From Cichorium intybus (lineage: Eukaryota; Streptophyta; Magnoliopsida; Asterales; Asteraceae), in contig CM042010.1 in the NCBI GenBank assembly GCA_023525715.1, forward strand, positions 69,590,894 through 69,654,893: a DNA stretch of 64,000 bases, written 5' to 3'. Of this stretch, positions 1-11,639 are shown piece by piece. Under the pieces are notes generated by a model. The model ran no database searches. It saw only the letters and a list, made by a program, of their open reading frames with translations, and was not told the DNA's origin. How positions within the stretch are numbered: position 1 is the first letter of the stretch; every line of letters starts with the position of its first letter. A program made the translations under genes and the position numbers.

Positions 1-130
1 TTCCATTTTCTTTTTCAAGCATGTTAATTTCATTAAAAAATCTTATTTGAAAATATTCCAAGCCGTAGTTTAAGTCTACGCATGCATGAAAGCACACCTA
101 AATCCCTCAAACCCTACTCTGATACCGACT
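1..130 (-). mobile_element. G1 Gypsy-type element, start of internal region
   Basis: This is the untranslated leader of a minus-strand LTR retrotransposon that continues beyond the left edge of the window. It is placed by the primer-binding site at 116-127 and by the abutting LTR that starts at 131. No reading frame is visible in these 130 bases. Calling it Ty3/Gypsy rests on the LTR ends (TGTAACGTCCC and CGGGCGTTACA), a style common in plant chromoviruses; no protein is available here to confirm it. Confidence 0.6.
116..127 (-). promoter_or_regulatory. G1 primer-binding site (Met-tRNA)
   Basis: On the minus strand this reads CGGTATCAGAGT, the plant initiator Met-tRNA complement TGGTATCAGAGC with a changed base at each end. 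It lies three bases inside the end of the LTR. It fixes the orientation of G1 as minus and marks the adjoining LTR as the 5' LTR. Confidence 0.7.
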
Positions 131-601
131 TGTAACGTCCCAAATTTTTTTTTAAATAACCATCATATATTATAAAACCATAATTCCAAAAAAACATAAT
201 TTTAAATTATCCAAAACCAACATGAGTAGCGGAAGCCAACATTTATAAAAAATATATTATAACTTCATATTATTAAAAGTCATAAAATCCTTTAACTAAA
301 TCTTCATGGAATGCGTATCAGCAGCAGTCAAACCGGTGCCTTCCCCTTGTCACCCTAAAGGATCCTGAAAAGATGTAAATCAACAACGGGTAAACGAAAA
401 CGCTTAGTGAGCCTACACTACACTCACTCATTGTAACAATCACATGCATACACATAGCACCTTTAAACTTTCACCAAAAGTACAACTTAACTTAACTTAA
501 CATAGACATAATCACATTATTCCTATACACGTATTGTTGGTACCAACTCCTATGCGCGGGCCGGTTCCCCGAAGGGCTGTCCCCGGTACCTCAGCCACTG
601 A

Positions 602-712
602 CCACTTCACCACCGTGCTTCATGGTGAGCCTTGTCCACTTCACCACCGTTCTTCATGGACAAACTTACAAATGTATACATTGCCCACTTCACCACCGTT
701 CTTCATGGACAA
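602..712 (-). repeat. three short tandem repeats in the G1 LTR
   Basis: A unit of about 26 bp (core CCACTTCACCACCGTTCTTC on the plus strand) occurs near 602-625, 635-661 and 685-711 with few differences. A GC-rich hairpin-prone segment (about 541-590, containing GGTACC arms and CCCCGAAGGG) sits beside it. Comparable arrays lie in the same relative position in the other long LTRs of the window. Confidence 0.8.
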
Positions 713-1410
713 CACATACATACCACATAATATATAGCACAATATTCTATTGAAAATTTATAAGCATACAAACGCATAAAATATAACACATTACATGCAT
801 CGTTACTATAATAGGCAAGTCAGTGTAACTCACCTCCAGGTACGTCCATGTATCGACACTAGCGTGCACTAGAAGAAACTCGCACGAAACAACCTACAAA
901 CATTGATAACGATCACCTTTTAGAGTTTGCCTTATATTGTTACTTGTTATTATTTATTTACATTATTTTCTAGCTTTATTATTTAAGTCATATATTAAGC
1001 CCTTAACCACAATTATTAAGTTATGAGTTTTAGGTGTCACATGATCCAATTAATACCCTTTTAAAATGTTCTTTTTAGGCTTGGTGCATAAAATCTCCAA
1101 ATTCGATTTTTATAAAAATTGCATATTAAGTCATTTTTATACACCTTTCCACTGTTCAGACCGTAACTTCTGAACCGTAAATCCAAATGACGTGTTCTAT
1201 ACCTTTCTGGAAACTAGACTCGATTTCGCACGACTCACGTCTCACAGGATTTTCTCTGATTCCGCACCAATTTCCCGTAAAACGATCTGCAAGTTCTGTG
1301 CAGATTGCTGTACGGGTTTGGATGCAATTTTAGCCATTTTAAGGGTGTTTCTCCTAATTATTAATCTAATAAGACATTCATTAAGTTCTTAATGTAATAA
1401 GGTCTGATTA

Positions 1411-1450
1411 TTAATGTTGGAATAGAGATTAATGTTGGAATAGAGATTAA
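1411..1450. repeat. short direct repeat in the G1 LTR
   Basis: The segment ATTAATGTTGGAATAGAG is present twice in a row. It looks like a simple slippage duplication, with no visible function. Confidence 0.7.
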
Positions 1451-2733
1451 TCCTTCTTTGAATGGTCAAAGGACTTAAGACTTGATCACATAATTAAATA
1501 ACACTTCACATAAAATGATAGAACCGATTTATCCTTTTAGTCCAAAACAGACCGTCTAGCCTTCAAGTTAACAGCCCTAAAGTTGAGATGGTCACCCAAC
1601 CATAGCCTCCACACAGTGGTGGTGACACGGCGGTGATGAGACGGCTCTTGGCGGCTTGGTGGCGGTGCAAAACCCACACACGACATTTGTGTTCAATGGG
1701 ACAAAAACGGACACCATACAACGATCATTATCTAAAACAAACATAACTTGAAATCTGAAATTAACACCAAAGCACTACCTCATTGCATGGTGGTGCAGCA
1801 ACCGTGAAACGTTGGTCCGCTGGCAGCCAACGGCTGCAGCCGACGGTGGTTCGATTTAACCGGGAGGAAAACAAGCGGAAGCCATGACTAATCGCTGCAA
1901 TAGGTCATAAAAATAAGGACGTACATGTCGGAATAGGTCAGCAAGTGCAACCACACACACTTGGTGGTTCAAAGGCGGCGTAGCGGTGGTCAATCCGGCA
2001 GCCAAGGGCTGTCGGCGATGGCAATGATGGTGGACAGAAAAACGAGAACAGAAGAAGGAGAGACGGTAGGAGCTTTTACCGGTGATTGGACTTGAAACAA
2101 CGACCAACTGCTTGCACCACATCCTTCTCCGGCCAGCCAAAGTGGATCACCACCACGGTACTTTGCTGTCCCGCTCTTCTCTCGATCTCACTGCATCTCT
2201 GATTCGTGGTTTCACGGCAAGAACAACGGAATCGGCAAAGTGAATGGAATGTAAAGCTTCCAATTGGCAATCAACGTTGATATCGATTTGGAGCATTAAA
2301 CGGAAGATGTGTTTATTGAGATTTAATTGGTGATAACTGTGAGTCGTAGATTTTAATTAGAATCTGTTTCAAGTTCCCGATCATGCGTCCGTTTCAAAGA
2401 GTGTTTTCTAAGTTTGCAACTTAAACTCAATAGTTTCGCAACATAACCAGGAGTAATTTAGGAGTAGGATAGATTTGCCGTTCTAAAAAAAAAATAGTTT
2501 CTCAACTTGACGTAATTAACCACTCCTAACAAATATCACTTATTTAATTTCGTTTCTTGACATTTTAGGTCTCTCATCATAATTATATTTCCTTTTAGTC
2601 GTTAGATAATTTCTAGAATTATTATTATAACCAACATTATTTAATTTTATTCTTTTATTATTATAAATCTTTTATTTAGTATTTTAAGTTGGAAAATACG
2701 CTAAAAGGGTCAAATACGAGAACGGGCGTTACA

Positions 2734-2944
2734 TCACAGCAGTAATGTGAGGTTCCCTTGGATTAGCTTGATACCTAGCACAATAACAAACATTAAACAT
2801 GATATCAGGTCGACTAGAAGTAAGGTAGAGAACCGAACCAATCATTTGTTGATAAAGAGTGATGTCTGCGGCATGTTTATCCAGAGAAGGAGTGAGCTTG
2901 GTTCCGAACGCCATCGAAACTTTAACTTTTGAGTCGCTCATCAT
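2734..2944 (-). pseudogene. Copia A RT/RNase H connection, truncated
   Basis: The minus-strand frame starting at 2944 encodes the familiar Copia segment around YQQMIGSVLYLTSSRPDIMF and CARYQANPREPHITAV, which lies between reverse transcriptase and RNase H. It ends abruptly after ITAV where the G1 LTR begins; the final Met and stop come from the LTR. The catalytic part of RNase H is therefore missing from this side of the insertion. It is one frame away from the RT segment, so at least one frameshift separates them. Confidence 0.85.
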
Positions 2945-3042
2945 TCCGAACTTCTCTAGAAGAGATTTTGTATAGGCTTCCTAATTGATGAAAATCCCTT
3001 TGGAGCTTTGTCTGATGTTCAGGCCAAGGAAGAAGTTCCCCA

Positions 3043-3861
3043 TCAAACTTTCAAATTTAGTTCCATTAATTTTCGGAACTCAGCGGTTAGGCTTGGATGA
3101 GTGGATCCGAAAATAATATCATCAACATAAATCTGAACTATCATAAGATGGTTGCCTTCCTTATTGCGAAAGAAGGTTGGATCAACTGAGCCTTGTTTGA
3201 ATTTCGACTGCTTGAGGAAGCGAGTCAACGTCTCATACCAAGCTCTTGGAGCTTGCTTTAAGGAATATACTGCCTTATCCAGAACGAAGCAGTAATCCGG
3301 ATGTTTGTTGTTTACGAAACCTGGAGGCTGTTCGACATACACTGTTTCTTCCAATTCACCGTTCAAAAAAGCACACTTCACATCGATTTGATAGACGTCA
3401 AAACCTTTGTGTGCTGCATAGGCTAGAAAGAGCCGAACATATTCCAATCTTGCAACGGGTGCGAAAGTCTCCTCGTAGTCGATTCCTTCTTCTTGACAGT
3501 ATCCTTTGACCATTAAACGTGCCTTGTTCTGAATGACGTTTCCTTCTTTGTCTAGTTTGTTTCGGAACACCCACTTCATTCTGAGAAATGATGCATTTTC
3601 TGTAGTCGGAACTAGTCTCAAGACCTTGTTGCGTTCAAACTCATTGAGTTCATCTTGCATCGCTTGGACCCAGTCAGCATGATGAATGGTGATATTAACC
3701 GTTTTAGGTTCAATTTTTGAGATAAACGAATTAAACATGCAAAATTCTACTTTCGAAAATAATACAGTTTGTTTCTCTTTTTGTTGTGCCCTTGTCAGAA
3801 CTCCTGCTGATGTTTCTCCGATTACCTGAGCTCGAGGATGATCTCTTGTCCACTTCAGCAT
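3043..3861 (-). pseudogene. Copia A reverse transcriptase
   Basis: The 272-residue minus-strand frame is a Copia-type reverse transcriptase, the enzyme that copies element RNA into cDNA inside the particle. Visible hallmarks are WVFRNKLDKEGNV, NKARLMVKGYCQEEGIDYEE, FDVYQIDVKCAFLNG (first catalytic Asp) and the active-site box QIYVDDIIFG near residue 245. The domain is essentially full length and its active site is intact, which is unusual here. It ends at a stop after LNLKV, short of RNase H. Upstream (about 3870-4320) the frame breaks through the proline/glutamate-rich linker to integrase. Enzyme identity is secure; whether the copy is expressed is unknown. Confidence 0.9.
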
Positions 3862-4326
3862 CGAAGGATAGTTTGGGTCATACTTCAGATTGATTTCTAC
3901 AAAAACTTCCTCGATTTCTGACTAAACTTCTGATTGTGTGTCAGAATCATTATTTTCATTCTCATTCTCCCCTGAAAGTTTGCATGAAATTCGTCATTAT
4001 CAGTTGGATGCTCCCCCTCGAAAGTAGGAGTGTTCTCCCCTTGAGTTGGAGCAGAACCCTCCCCCTGAACAGGTGTTGGCCTCTCTTACGGAACAGGTGT
4101 TGGTCTCTCTTCCGGAACAGGTTTTGGACTCTCCCTGGATGTGTGAGCCGGAAGAGTCTTCTTGAGTATGGGAGGTTTCAGATTCCTGTTCATTCGGAGA
4201 TGGAGTGGGAGACGATTCTGGTGTAGACGGAGTAGTTTCTGCTGGTTCTGGTGTTCCTTCAGCCTCTGTTGTGGCATCTTCTACTATCTTTAGCAGTTCC
4301 TCCTCCTGATTGTCTTTAGCATTTGA

Positions 4327-5442
4327 TTAAGAGGATTTGGAAGATTCTGGTTCATCAAACAAGTTCATGAATTCCTCATATAGGTTCATGAGAGGAATAA
4401 TTGTTTTATTTGATTCAGGAAAGATCTCTGTCAACTGATGTTCTTTGTTCCGAGCCCTTGAGGTGTATTTGTCATCAAAAGTGACATAGTACGTTTCTTC
4501 TATCTTCCGAGATCGTTTGTTCAGAACTCGATAGGCTTTTAATGTCAATGAATAGCCCAAAAAGATTCCTTCGTCAGCCTTTTCATCCCACTTAACTTGT
4601 TTCTCCTTAGAGTTAAAAATGAAGCACTTCGAACCGAAAACATGAAAGAATTTCACATTTGGTTTTCTCTTGTTGAGAATCTCATAAGAAGTGAGTAATA
4701 ATAGCTTGTTGATTGTTGAGAAATTCTGAGTGAAGCAGGCAGTGGCAATAGCATCAGCCCAGAAATACAAAGGCAGTCTTGCGAATGAGAGCATAGTTCG
4801 AGCTGCTTCGCAAAGTGAGCGATTTCGGCGTTCCATCACTCCATTTTGTTGTGGAGTGTAAGGAGCAGAAAAATTATGTAAAATCCCTTTGCTCACAAGA
4901 ATATCTTCAAGTACTTGATTCTTGAATTCTGTGCCATTGTCACTTCGAATCTTCTGAACGGGCTTTCGGAGCAGCAGTTCAGCTTGCTTGATGAAGTTGA
5001 TCATATTTGGAGTCGCCTCGGATTTCTGTTTAAGAAAGAAAACCCACGTAAAACGAGAAAAATCATCAACTACAACCAAAATGTACTTGTTGTGAGCTAC
5101 ACTTTCGATTGCAGATGGACCACAAAGATCAGTATGCAACAATTCAAGAGGTTCAACTATGATTGTGTTGAATATTGTGGAGTGGCTCTTTCTGCTTTGT
5201 TTTCCGAGTTTGCATGCGTCACACAAATGATCTTTATTGAACTTTAGTAGTGGCTATCCTCGCACCAGATCACCAAGCACCAGTTTGTTTATGTCTTTGA
5301 AGTTCATATGGGATAGACCTCTGTGCCATAGCCAACTATCATCATTAGCTGCTTTTGTGAGTAAGCAAATGGCAGGCTTTCCTTTGATCAGATTCATATC
5401 CAGGGGAAACATTTCACCCTTTCTCTTAGACTTCAGAATCAT
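4327..5442 (-). pseudogene. Copia A integrase (zinc region and catalytic core)
   Basis: Minus-strand frame with the HHCC zinc region (WLWHRGLSHMNF, then CDACKLGKQ) followed by the rve catalytic core and the Copia-specific C-terminal linker. In the segment starting at 5226 the DDE triad is at Asp33 (LHTDLCGP), Asp96 (RSDNGTEF) and Glu132 (NGVMERRNR), with the canonical 35-residue D-E spacing. A single TAG near 5254 splits the zinc region from the core in the same frame. The segment ends in the VKFFHVFGSKCFI and RVLNKRSRKIEETYYVTFDD motifs usual before the RT domain. Integrase inserts the cDNA and creates the 5 bp target duplication. Confidence 0.9.
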
Positions 5443-5689
5443 CGTCTTAGTTTTCTTTTCTATGATTTTTCCGTACCGTCTTCATCAAAGGACACTTTGA
5501 GACCAGATCCCACCACCAGTTGCGAAACACTGATTAGGTTGTGTTTTAAGCCTTCCGCATAAGCTACTTTGCGAATAGAAAATTCACCGTTTGTGATCAT
5601 GCCGTAGCCTTTGGTTTCACCCGTAGCATTGTTGCCATACCGAATTTTTCCTCCATTTTGTAGCGAATGATATTCCTTTAAATTCTTCC

Positions 5690-5765
5690 CTTCTCCCTGT
5701 CATGTGACGCGAACAGCCGCTATCAATGTACCATTCCGAGTCATACTCTTCGTCACGCATCACCT
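5690..5765 (-). pseudogene. Copia A aspartic protease active-site region
   Basis: Reading the minus strand gives EWYIDSGCSRHMTGRR, the active-site motif of Copia proteases, with the DSG codons at 5716-5724. The protease cleaves the gag-pol polyprotein. The motif is intact, but the frame downstream (5440-5690) is broken, so only this core can be supported. It lies between the gag-derived linker and the integrase zinc region, as expected. Confidence 0.85.
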
Positions 5766-6255
5766 GCACAATTTAGAGAGATTTAGAAACCCAAACCAAT
5801 GTGGGTCCATGTGAGAATTTCTTGAAAACAGGAAAGATGTTTGACTTGTCAACCCCAAATGTTTGCCTCTTTGGAAGTTGATTCTCTCCGTTTTCGAACC
5901 GAAACACTTTGGTTTTGTTTAAATACCAATTTTTCTCAACAAAGTGTGTTTTTCTTTGAACAGCTTGATTCGATTTGGTTTGGACAAAGAAATTTGATTT
6001 CGAGTTCGGTTTTGAGTGAAAATCCTTTTAAACTTTTGTGAGTTTGGCCTCTTTGAGGATTGATTTTGTTTCGGGATAGAGCTTGGCTTTGCCCTTCAAA
6101 TCATTAGATCTTAGGACAGGATTGAAAATCTTTGCTTTTGCTGGTTCAGGTGATTTTGATTTTTTAACTGTTTTCAAAAAGGCGTAAGGTTTCTGAAAGA
6201 TCTGTCTTGTGTGTGATATTTGTTTCGATTTCGGAATCGGAGTTGTACCAACTTT

Positions 6256-7017
6256 TTAAGCAGAATTCAAGTCAGAATTAACAAAACTTTTGGCATTTTT
6301 GTTTCTCCAAAATTGTTTTCTTTCTTTTAAATTCTTTATGTACCGAGCATTCATCTGTCTCCTTCTAGCTATAAGTTCTTCAGGAGACTTATAAAAACAA
6401 GATACTGAATTTGGAGGGTTGGTTGGTATTTTATTATGAAGCACACAAGGATCATTCAGAATTGATTTTGTGCCACTTGTTCCTGGCTGAGAGAATGAAT
6501 CTTTACGATTCAATGCTCCTGTTATATATTTTCCTCGGGACTTCTAAGAGGTCATTTCGGAAAGACCTTTCGTTTCATCTGCATTGTCGATAAGTTCAGA
6601 CTAAAAGAAAGCATCACAACCATCAACATTAGCGTTATCAACAAGGACTTTGAGTTCCGATGTGTCTTTAATGTTCAGTCCAGTTTTTATGAAAACTTGG
6701 TTTGGAACAGTTTTAACTTTAGGAAAAAACTGTTGCTTGTTCATTTAAAACTTGTGATCCTTTATTTTCAACAATTCGAGCAAATGCAACTGAATTTTCA
6801 GAAATGAGATTTTTCTTAGGTTCAGGTTGTTTATTTACAAAAGCAGAGCAATCAATTTCATCCTCCACGGATATTTCACTCATTTCGCATTCATCGAATT
6901 CGGAAATATTCTCAGAAGTGAGAGTATTTTCGGAGTTCAATTTCTTGCACAACGAATGAAATTTTCAATTTTGTCCAGTCCGATATGATATGATTCTGAC
7001 ACTTCGTCAGAAGAAAC
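6256..7017 (-). pseudogene. Copia A gag-protease linker
   Basis: Two minus-strand pieces (6952-6719, rich in Ser/Glu/Asp; 6513-6256, rich in Lys/Arg/Asn with ARRRQMNARYIKNLKERKQF) lie between the gag C-terminus and the protease. They are in broken frames. The composition and position match the long low-complexity linker also seen in Copia B. The right boundary at 7017 is the left target duplication of the inserted solo LTR. No catalytic domain is visible here. Confidence 0.65.
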
Positions 7018-8742
7018 CGTGACAACTAAAATTTTGCATAAGTAGAAAGACAGTACAAGTATATTTGATGTTAATATTCACGATTATAAGATGTACAATG
7101 GAAGGACAAAATGGTCCAAGAATGTAAAATTGTGGAAAAGTTATTGTTAAGACTTTGTATTAATTCATTTTGAGATAGTATATCCGTTATAAATTTGGTC
7201 TTAGCGACCCAAAAGCAAAAAAGGGAATAAATGACCAAAAGTGAAAACTTTATTCAGCAAACTTTAAAATTAATATCTCAAAATTTAAAAAGAATTGAGA
7301 AAAAGTCATCAATATGACTTTGGAAATATTTGAGATAACAAAAATATAGGGAAAAGATTCATGCCATTTGAAGTTATAACGAAAGAGTTATAAATGTTTT
7401 AAAATGACCCAAAAGTGACAAAAATGACCAAAGAATTCAAGGGTTGATAGTGGAAAAATATACAAAGATTTGGACTTAAGTCAGTAGGGGAAAGTTGTAA
7501 AGCTTATTCCCATCTTTATAAAGTTATAAATTTTGTAACATTTGAATGTCATATGCAGAAGTTATAGCTAACAGAAAATCAGCCGAAATAATACTCAAAA
7601 GTAGGAAAATTTTCGAAGGCTGGGGATGGGGGTATATTTGTCATTTTCCATCTAAAATCCATCCACCGGTTCCTTAACATCCTGTGGGCTACGTTTTTCC
7701 CCAAAACCAGGTACGATCTCTCTTTCCTTAACACGCAAATCAGAAACCGAGGATTTGATTAGAGATCTAGAGTTCGATCAAATCAAACACACCCATACAA
7801 ATCGATAGCGTGTGTGTATGAATTAGAGAGAGAGCGCATGGTCGGCGAGGATGAGATTGGGTCTAGCAATGGTCTCTATGGGTCTGAGTTTCATCAGAAA
7901 TAGGTCCGGCGCCGGCCGGTGCTTCTGAGACCGGCGAAAGGAGTCACGACGGGAAGAGAGAAGGTCGGTCAAGGCTTTTGTGGTTTGCGACTTTCACTAG
8001 AGTAACAGATCGCGATTCAAAGGGGGTAACGAGACCGAACATGCAGCTTGGAGCTGCTGTGCGCACAGGGGGGTGGCAGAGCCGCGGTGGGAGGCGACTA
8101 TGAACTCCGGCGATGGCAATGGTGACTTGAAACTGCTGTTATCGGTATTTTTGTGAGCTCCGATGATGGCGACAGTGATTGACATGAGCTCCATAAGGTT
8201 CGATTTTGTGGTCTGAAGCATTAATAAACCTAAAAATCGACAAACCTACAGAATATTTGAAGGTAATCTCTCACAAGTATTAGTCAAATTTGGTTTTAGA
8301 AACAGGAAAGACTCTTGAAGTTTGATGCTTGTGTGCTTATGTGTTTTGGAATATGATTTAGGGATTAGGAAGCAACAAGCTGATTTATTGCTATCAGTGT
8401 GATGATGGTAGCTGTGGTGAGTAACGGTGGCTGTATGGTGGTCGGGTCCTCATAAGAACAGCCTTCACCTAATATGTCTCTATTAGACAGAGTGTTCTTG
8501 AGGTATAACTTCCTAAGTAGTTCTAATTTGAAGTGGTTGGATTGTTGCCAAACATATGTTGAAATTTAAGTCACGAGACACAAGTACCACACTTTGTATA
8601 CGAATGAGAATGAGTAAGGAATTAAAGAAGTTGGATGGGTTATCAACAATATTACAGTTTTGACTTTTGTATTAGTCAAAAGATTTTGCTTGCAAAGAAT
8701 TACTACATACCTGTTAAAAAGGAATAACAAAAACTTGAAACT

Positions 8743-8758
8743 TGGTAATGTTTGATAC

Positions 8759-8856
<98 letters not shown>

Positions 8857-8932
8857 TGATATTAGTTATGAGATTTGTTTAATTGGTAATGTTTGGTAAT
8901 GTTTAATTGGTAATGTTTGATACATGTGTATG

Positions 8933-8964
<32 letters not shown>

Positions 8965-8970
8965 CATGTG

Positions 8971-9025
<55 letters not shown>

Positions 9026-9041
9026 GTGTATGTATATATAC

Positions 9042-9107
<66 letters not shown>

Positions 9108-9137
9108 ATCAGATGATATTAGTTATGAGATTTGTTC
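8743..9137. repeat. tandem duplication carrying (TA)n tracts
   Basis: A segment beginning TTGGTAATGTTTGATACATG, running through a long (TA)n and ending ATCAGATGATATTAGTTATG, occurs twice: about 8743-8881 and 8910-9137. The second copy has (TA)n runs interrupted by TACATGTGTATG. The duplication lies wholly inside the solo LTR. The Ile-Tyr repeat frames translated from it are not genes. Confidence 0.8.
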
Positions 9138-9984
9138 TTGGTAAATTTCTAGAATGGTATTAAAGTTGTAAAATACCAATTAAAGCCTCAAATCATGTGA
9201 TTGGTCATGGTGTTTTAATAATATGGGATTTAGATTCACAAATAATTGTCTGATCAGGATGGAATTGGTGATTCCATCAATAAAAGGAGAAAAGAATGGA
9301 ATCATGTGAACGAAAAAAATAATATGTTTTATAACGATTTCTAACTTTGAGAAACATTATCGATCAACGTTTGTCAATATGACATAAACAAGTGAATGAT
9401 AGATGTTTTGACATCTAACCATTGAGATAAACTTATAAAGATGTAAAAAGTTGAAAGTTGCTAAAATAAACTTGTAGATCTTGGAAATACCATTTTGGTC
9501 AATATGGTAAAAGAGTCCAAGATTGTTATTATGTCTTAAGAATTATACTTAACCATTAGAATAGAATTAGATAATGGTTAGTGGCATCAAGAGTTACAAG
9601 TCTCCCAAGTGGTTTGGGTTCTATCCCCACTAGAAGCAAGGTGGTTAAAAAAAAACTAACAAGGTGAACTAACAGTAGAAATAGAATAGTCGTTCAAAAA
9701 AAAAAAAAAAAAAAAGTAGTTCAAGAATGATTAGGCACATGATGTACACTAAGTTGTCTAATAAGTTCTAATCTTCTATTAAAATTAATAGAGATTTGAA
9801 GGATGCTTGGAAGCAAGGAAAGCCTAGAGAAAGTGGATTAGTGTAGCTAGACGTACCTAGCTACTAAGGTGAGTACATGTGATTTTTTCATGGCAAAATG
9901 TTTATATAGTTTTTATGTGACTTTCAAATATGAAATGATATGCAAGTTTATCTATCTAAGTCATGATTATAAAAGTCTTATACT

Positions 9985-10310
9985 ATGTTTGAAAGTATGA
10001 TTTGACATTAAGCCCACTATGTTTTGGAAGTACGATTTGACATTAAGTTGAATAATGTTATGAAATTATGTTTTTGGCATTTAGCCTACTATGTTTGACA
10101 AGTATGTTTTGACATTAAGCCATAAAGATTTGAAAGTATGTGTTGGCGTTTAGCATACGAAAGTTATCAAAGAATGTTTTGGCATTTAGCCTATGAAGTT
10201 TATGAAAGAAAGTTTTGGCATCTAGCCTTACGAATTTTTATGAAAGAAAGTTTTGGCATCTAGCCTTACGAATGTTTTTGAAAGAAAGTTTTGACATCTA
10301 GCCTTAATGT
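9985..10310 (+). repeat. degenerate tandem repeats in the 4.3 kb solo LTR
   Basis: Units resembling GAAAGTTTTGGCATCTAGCC recur roughly every 40-55 bp. They become nearly identical in the last copies (10204-10305) and more diverged toward 9985. The array lies about 120 bp downstream of the splice-donor-like site, the arrangement shared with the other long LTRs of the window. Confidence 0.75.
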
Positions 10311-10508
10311 ATTTGTGAATGAATGTTTTGATGATAAGAAATGCTATGTGTATGAATGACTGGTGTTTAATGCAAGCAAAGAAATATAAAGCAGTATGAA
10401 CAAAGAACATAGTTCTTTGTGCCCGGGCCATGATGTTCCCGTAACGGAACCTAGAGGAATCTACTTGGGTGGTACCGACCCCTTCGCGAAGTAGATGTCC
10501 TAAGCTAA

Positions 10509-10740
10509 TGATGCCAGGATGGACTGATCATGTTCTCTCCATTCTGGTATAGACTTGGGGTATCACCAAGAGTGATTAATGCCCTAAGTATAAAAAACAA
10601 GCATGTTAAGATACCAGTCAAAGCATGTGATAAGATGCTGAGGTGGTTTGATTATGTTCTTACCATCTCGGTATAGACTTGGGGTATCACCGAGAGTGAT
10701 TAAGGCCCTGAGTATAAAAATCCAAATGTGTTTGAATACC
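10509..10740 (+). repeat. two ~105 bp direct repeats in the 4.3 kb solo LTR
   Basis: The copies 10509-10614 and 10634-10740 share TAGACTTGGGGTATCACC and GAGTGATTAA with moderate divergence. Just upstream (10420-10500) is a GC-rich segment with GGTACCGACCCCTTCGCGAAG-like folding, reminiscent of the GGTACC/CCCCGAAGGG segment of the G1 LTR. Confidence 0.75.
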
Positions 10741-11358
10741 ATTCAAGTTTAAGAAATGAAAGTTTTATAATGTCAAACTTTTTATGAAAGGCTTCAAAAG
10801 CAAAACGATGATACGTTTCAGTTATAATGATTTTAACAGTAAGTGTTATGATATGATTTGGTTACAAAGATTTTGAAAATGATATATGTTATGTTTATAA
10901 ATGTTTTGTGTCCAAACTCATGTAGTTCACGAGACATTTTTGTCGTACGTATTTTATTTTATGCCATGTATCCCAGATTCTAGACACGAGAGATAGAAGC
11001 AGGTAGATGACTCGAGGATATTGAGATTTTAGATGGAGCGACTTCTGGCTCATGTAACGGTTTGTAATCCTAACTTGCTTTCTATGGTCTTGTATGATAT
11101 GAAGTTGTAACCCCCGAAGTTGTATGAACATTTTTACAACTAAATGGTTTATGTTGGGACCAAATTTTTAAGACATGACACGGGGTCATGAGAAAAGTTT
11201 TTAAAGCTTGACAATTTGTTCTGTAAAGAAACACGGTTATCGAAATATGAAATTTTTCAATACCGAGTTTTATAAAATACTACACCAGCTATTGTGCTTT
11301 TTGCACTATTGCGTTTTTCTTAAAAAAAAAAAAGGGGGACAAATTTTGGGGCATTACA

Positions 11359-11639
11359 GAAACAATTTCTTCGCACCTATAACAATCTGCATCGATTTCA
11401 TCCTCTTTCAATTCGAGAAATGGCAAAATCATTTTATGTAATCTCCAGCCTATATCACAATCATTATGCAGTTGAGTAATATTGTTATAAAGACGTTTTG
11501 CAATCAAACATAAAATGTTTCTTTGTTTAACAAGTGAAAAATTGTCTCTCTTGACATAAATAATGTCATCCCTAGCTCTAATCAACTCTAACTCCAAGGC
11601 GTCGATTTTCATTCTACTCTCCTCATTCTTAAATGTCAC
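11359..11639 (-). pseudogene. Copia A gag C-terminal coiled-coil segment
   Basis: The minus-strand frame from 11639 reads a Glu/Leu/Lys-rich stretch (MKIDALELELIRARDDIIYV) of coiled-coil character. It ends at the inserted solo LTR, and the final residues of that frame come from LTR sequence. Copia B has an equivalent segment (EKISEQEILNLRGRVESL). It belongs to gag, downstream of the zinc knuckle. Confidence 0.7.

Larger units (their letters stand above)
131..2733 (-). mobile_element. G1 5' LTR (about 2.6 kb)
   Basis: The LTR runs from TGTAACGTCCC at 131 to GGGCGTTACA ending at 2733, so it has TG/CA ends inside a short inverted repeat. The right end cuts Copia A in its RNase H region: the Copia frame is readable from 2734 rightward and stops exactly at the LTR. 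The target duplication should be TCACA (2734-2738), with its partner outside the window. In sense orientation it carries a splice-donor-like AG/GTGAGT (828-837) and, downstream of it, three copies of a short GC-richer repeat (602-712). Short frames at 1856-2270 have no recognisable similarity and I treat them as chance. Confidence 0.8.
7018..11358 (+). mobile_element. 4.3 kb solo LTR inserted in Copia A gag
   Basis: The Copia A frame is interrupted by 4341 bp running from CGTGACAACTAAAATTTTG (probable original start TGTGAC) to GGGGCATTACA. The same five bases, GAAAC, flank it at 7013-7017 and 11359-11363, a clean target duplication, and removing one copy restores Copia reading. No protein domain, second LTR, primer site or polypurine tract is seen inside, so I call it a solo LTR left by recombination of a Gypsy-type element. 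The end style matches the plus-strand G3 LTR. It contains (TA)n tracts, a splice-donor-like AAG/GTGAGT at 9867-9874 and two repeat arrays. Short frames inside (for example 7997-8221) are not convincing. Confidence 0.85.

Noticed and set aside
1856..2270. Two overlapping minus-strand frames in the G1 LTR
   Set aside because: Cys/Arg/His-rich composition typical of GC-richer non-coding LTR sequence; no motif and no support from other LTRs.
8907..9163. Long Ile-Tyr repeat reading frames (also at 15136-15507, 22914-23267, 28229-28471, 58042-58349)
   Set aside because: They are translations of (TA)n microsatellites in all frames and both strands, with no codon bias or domain; not genes.
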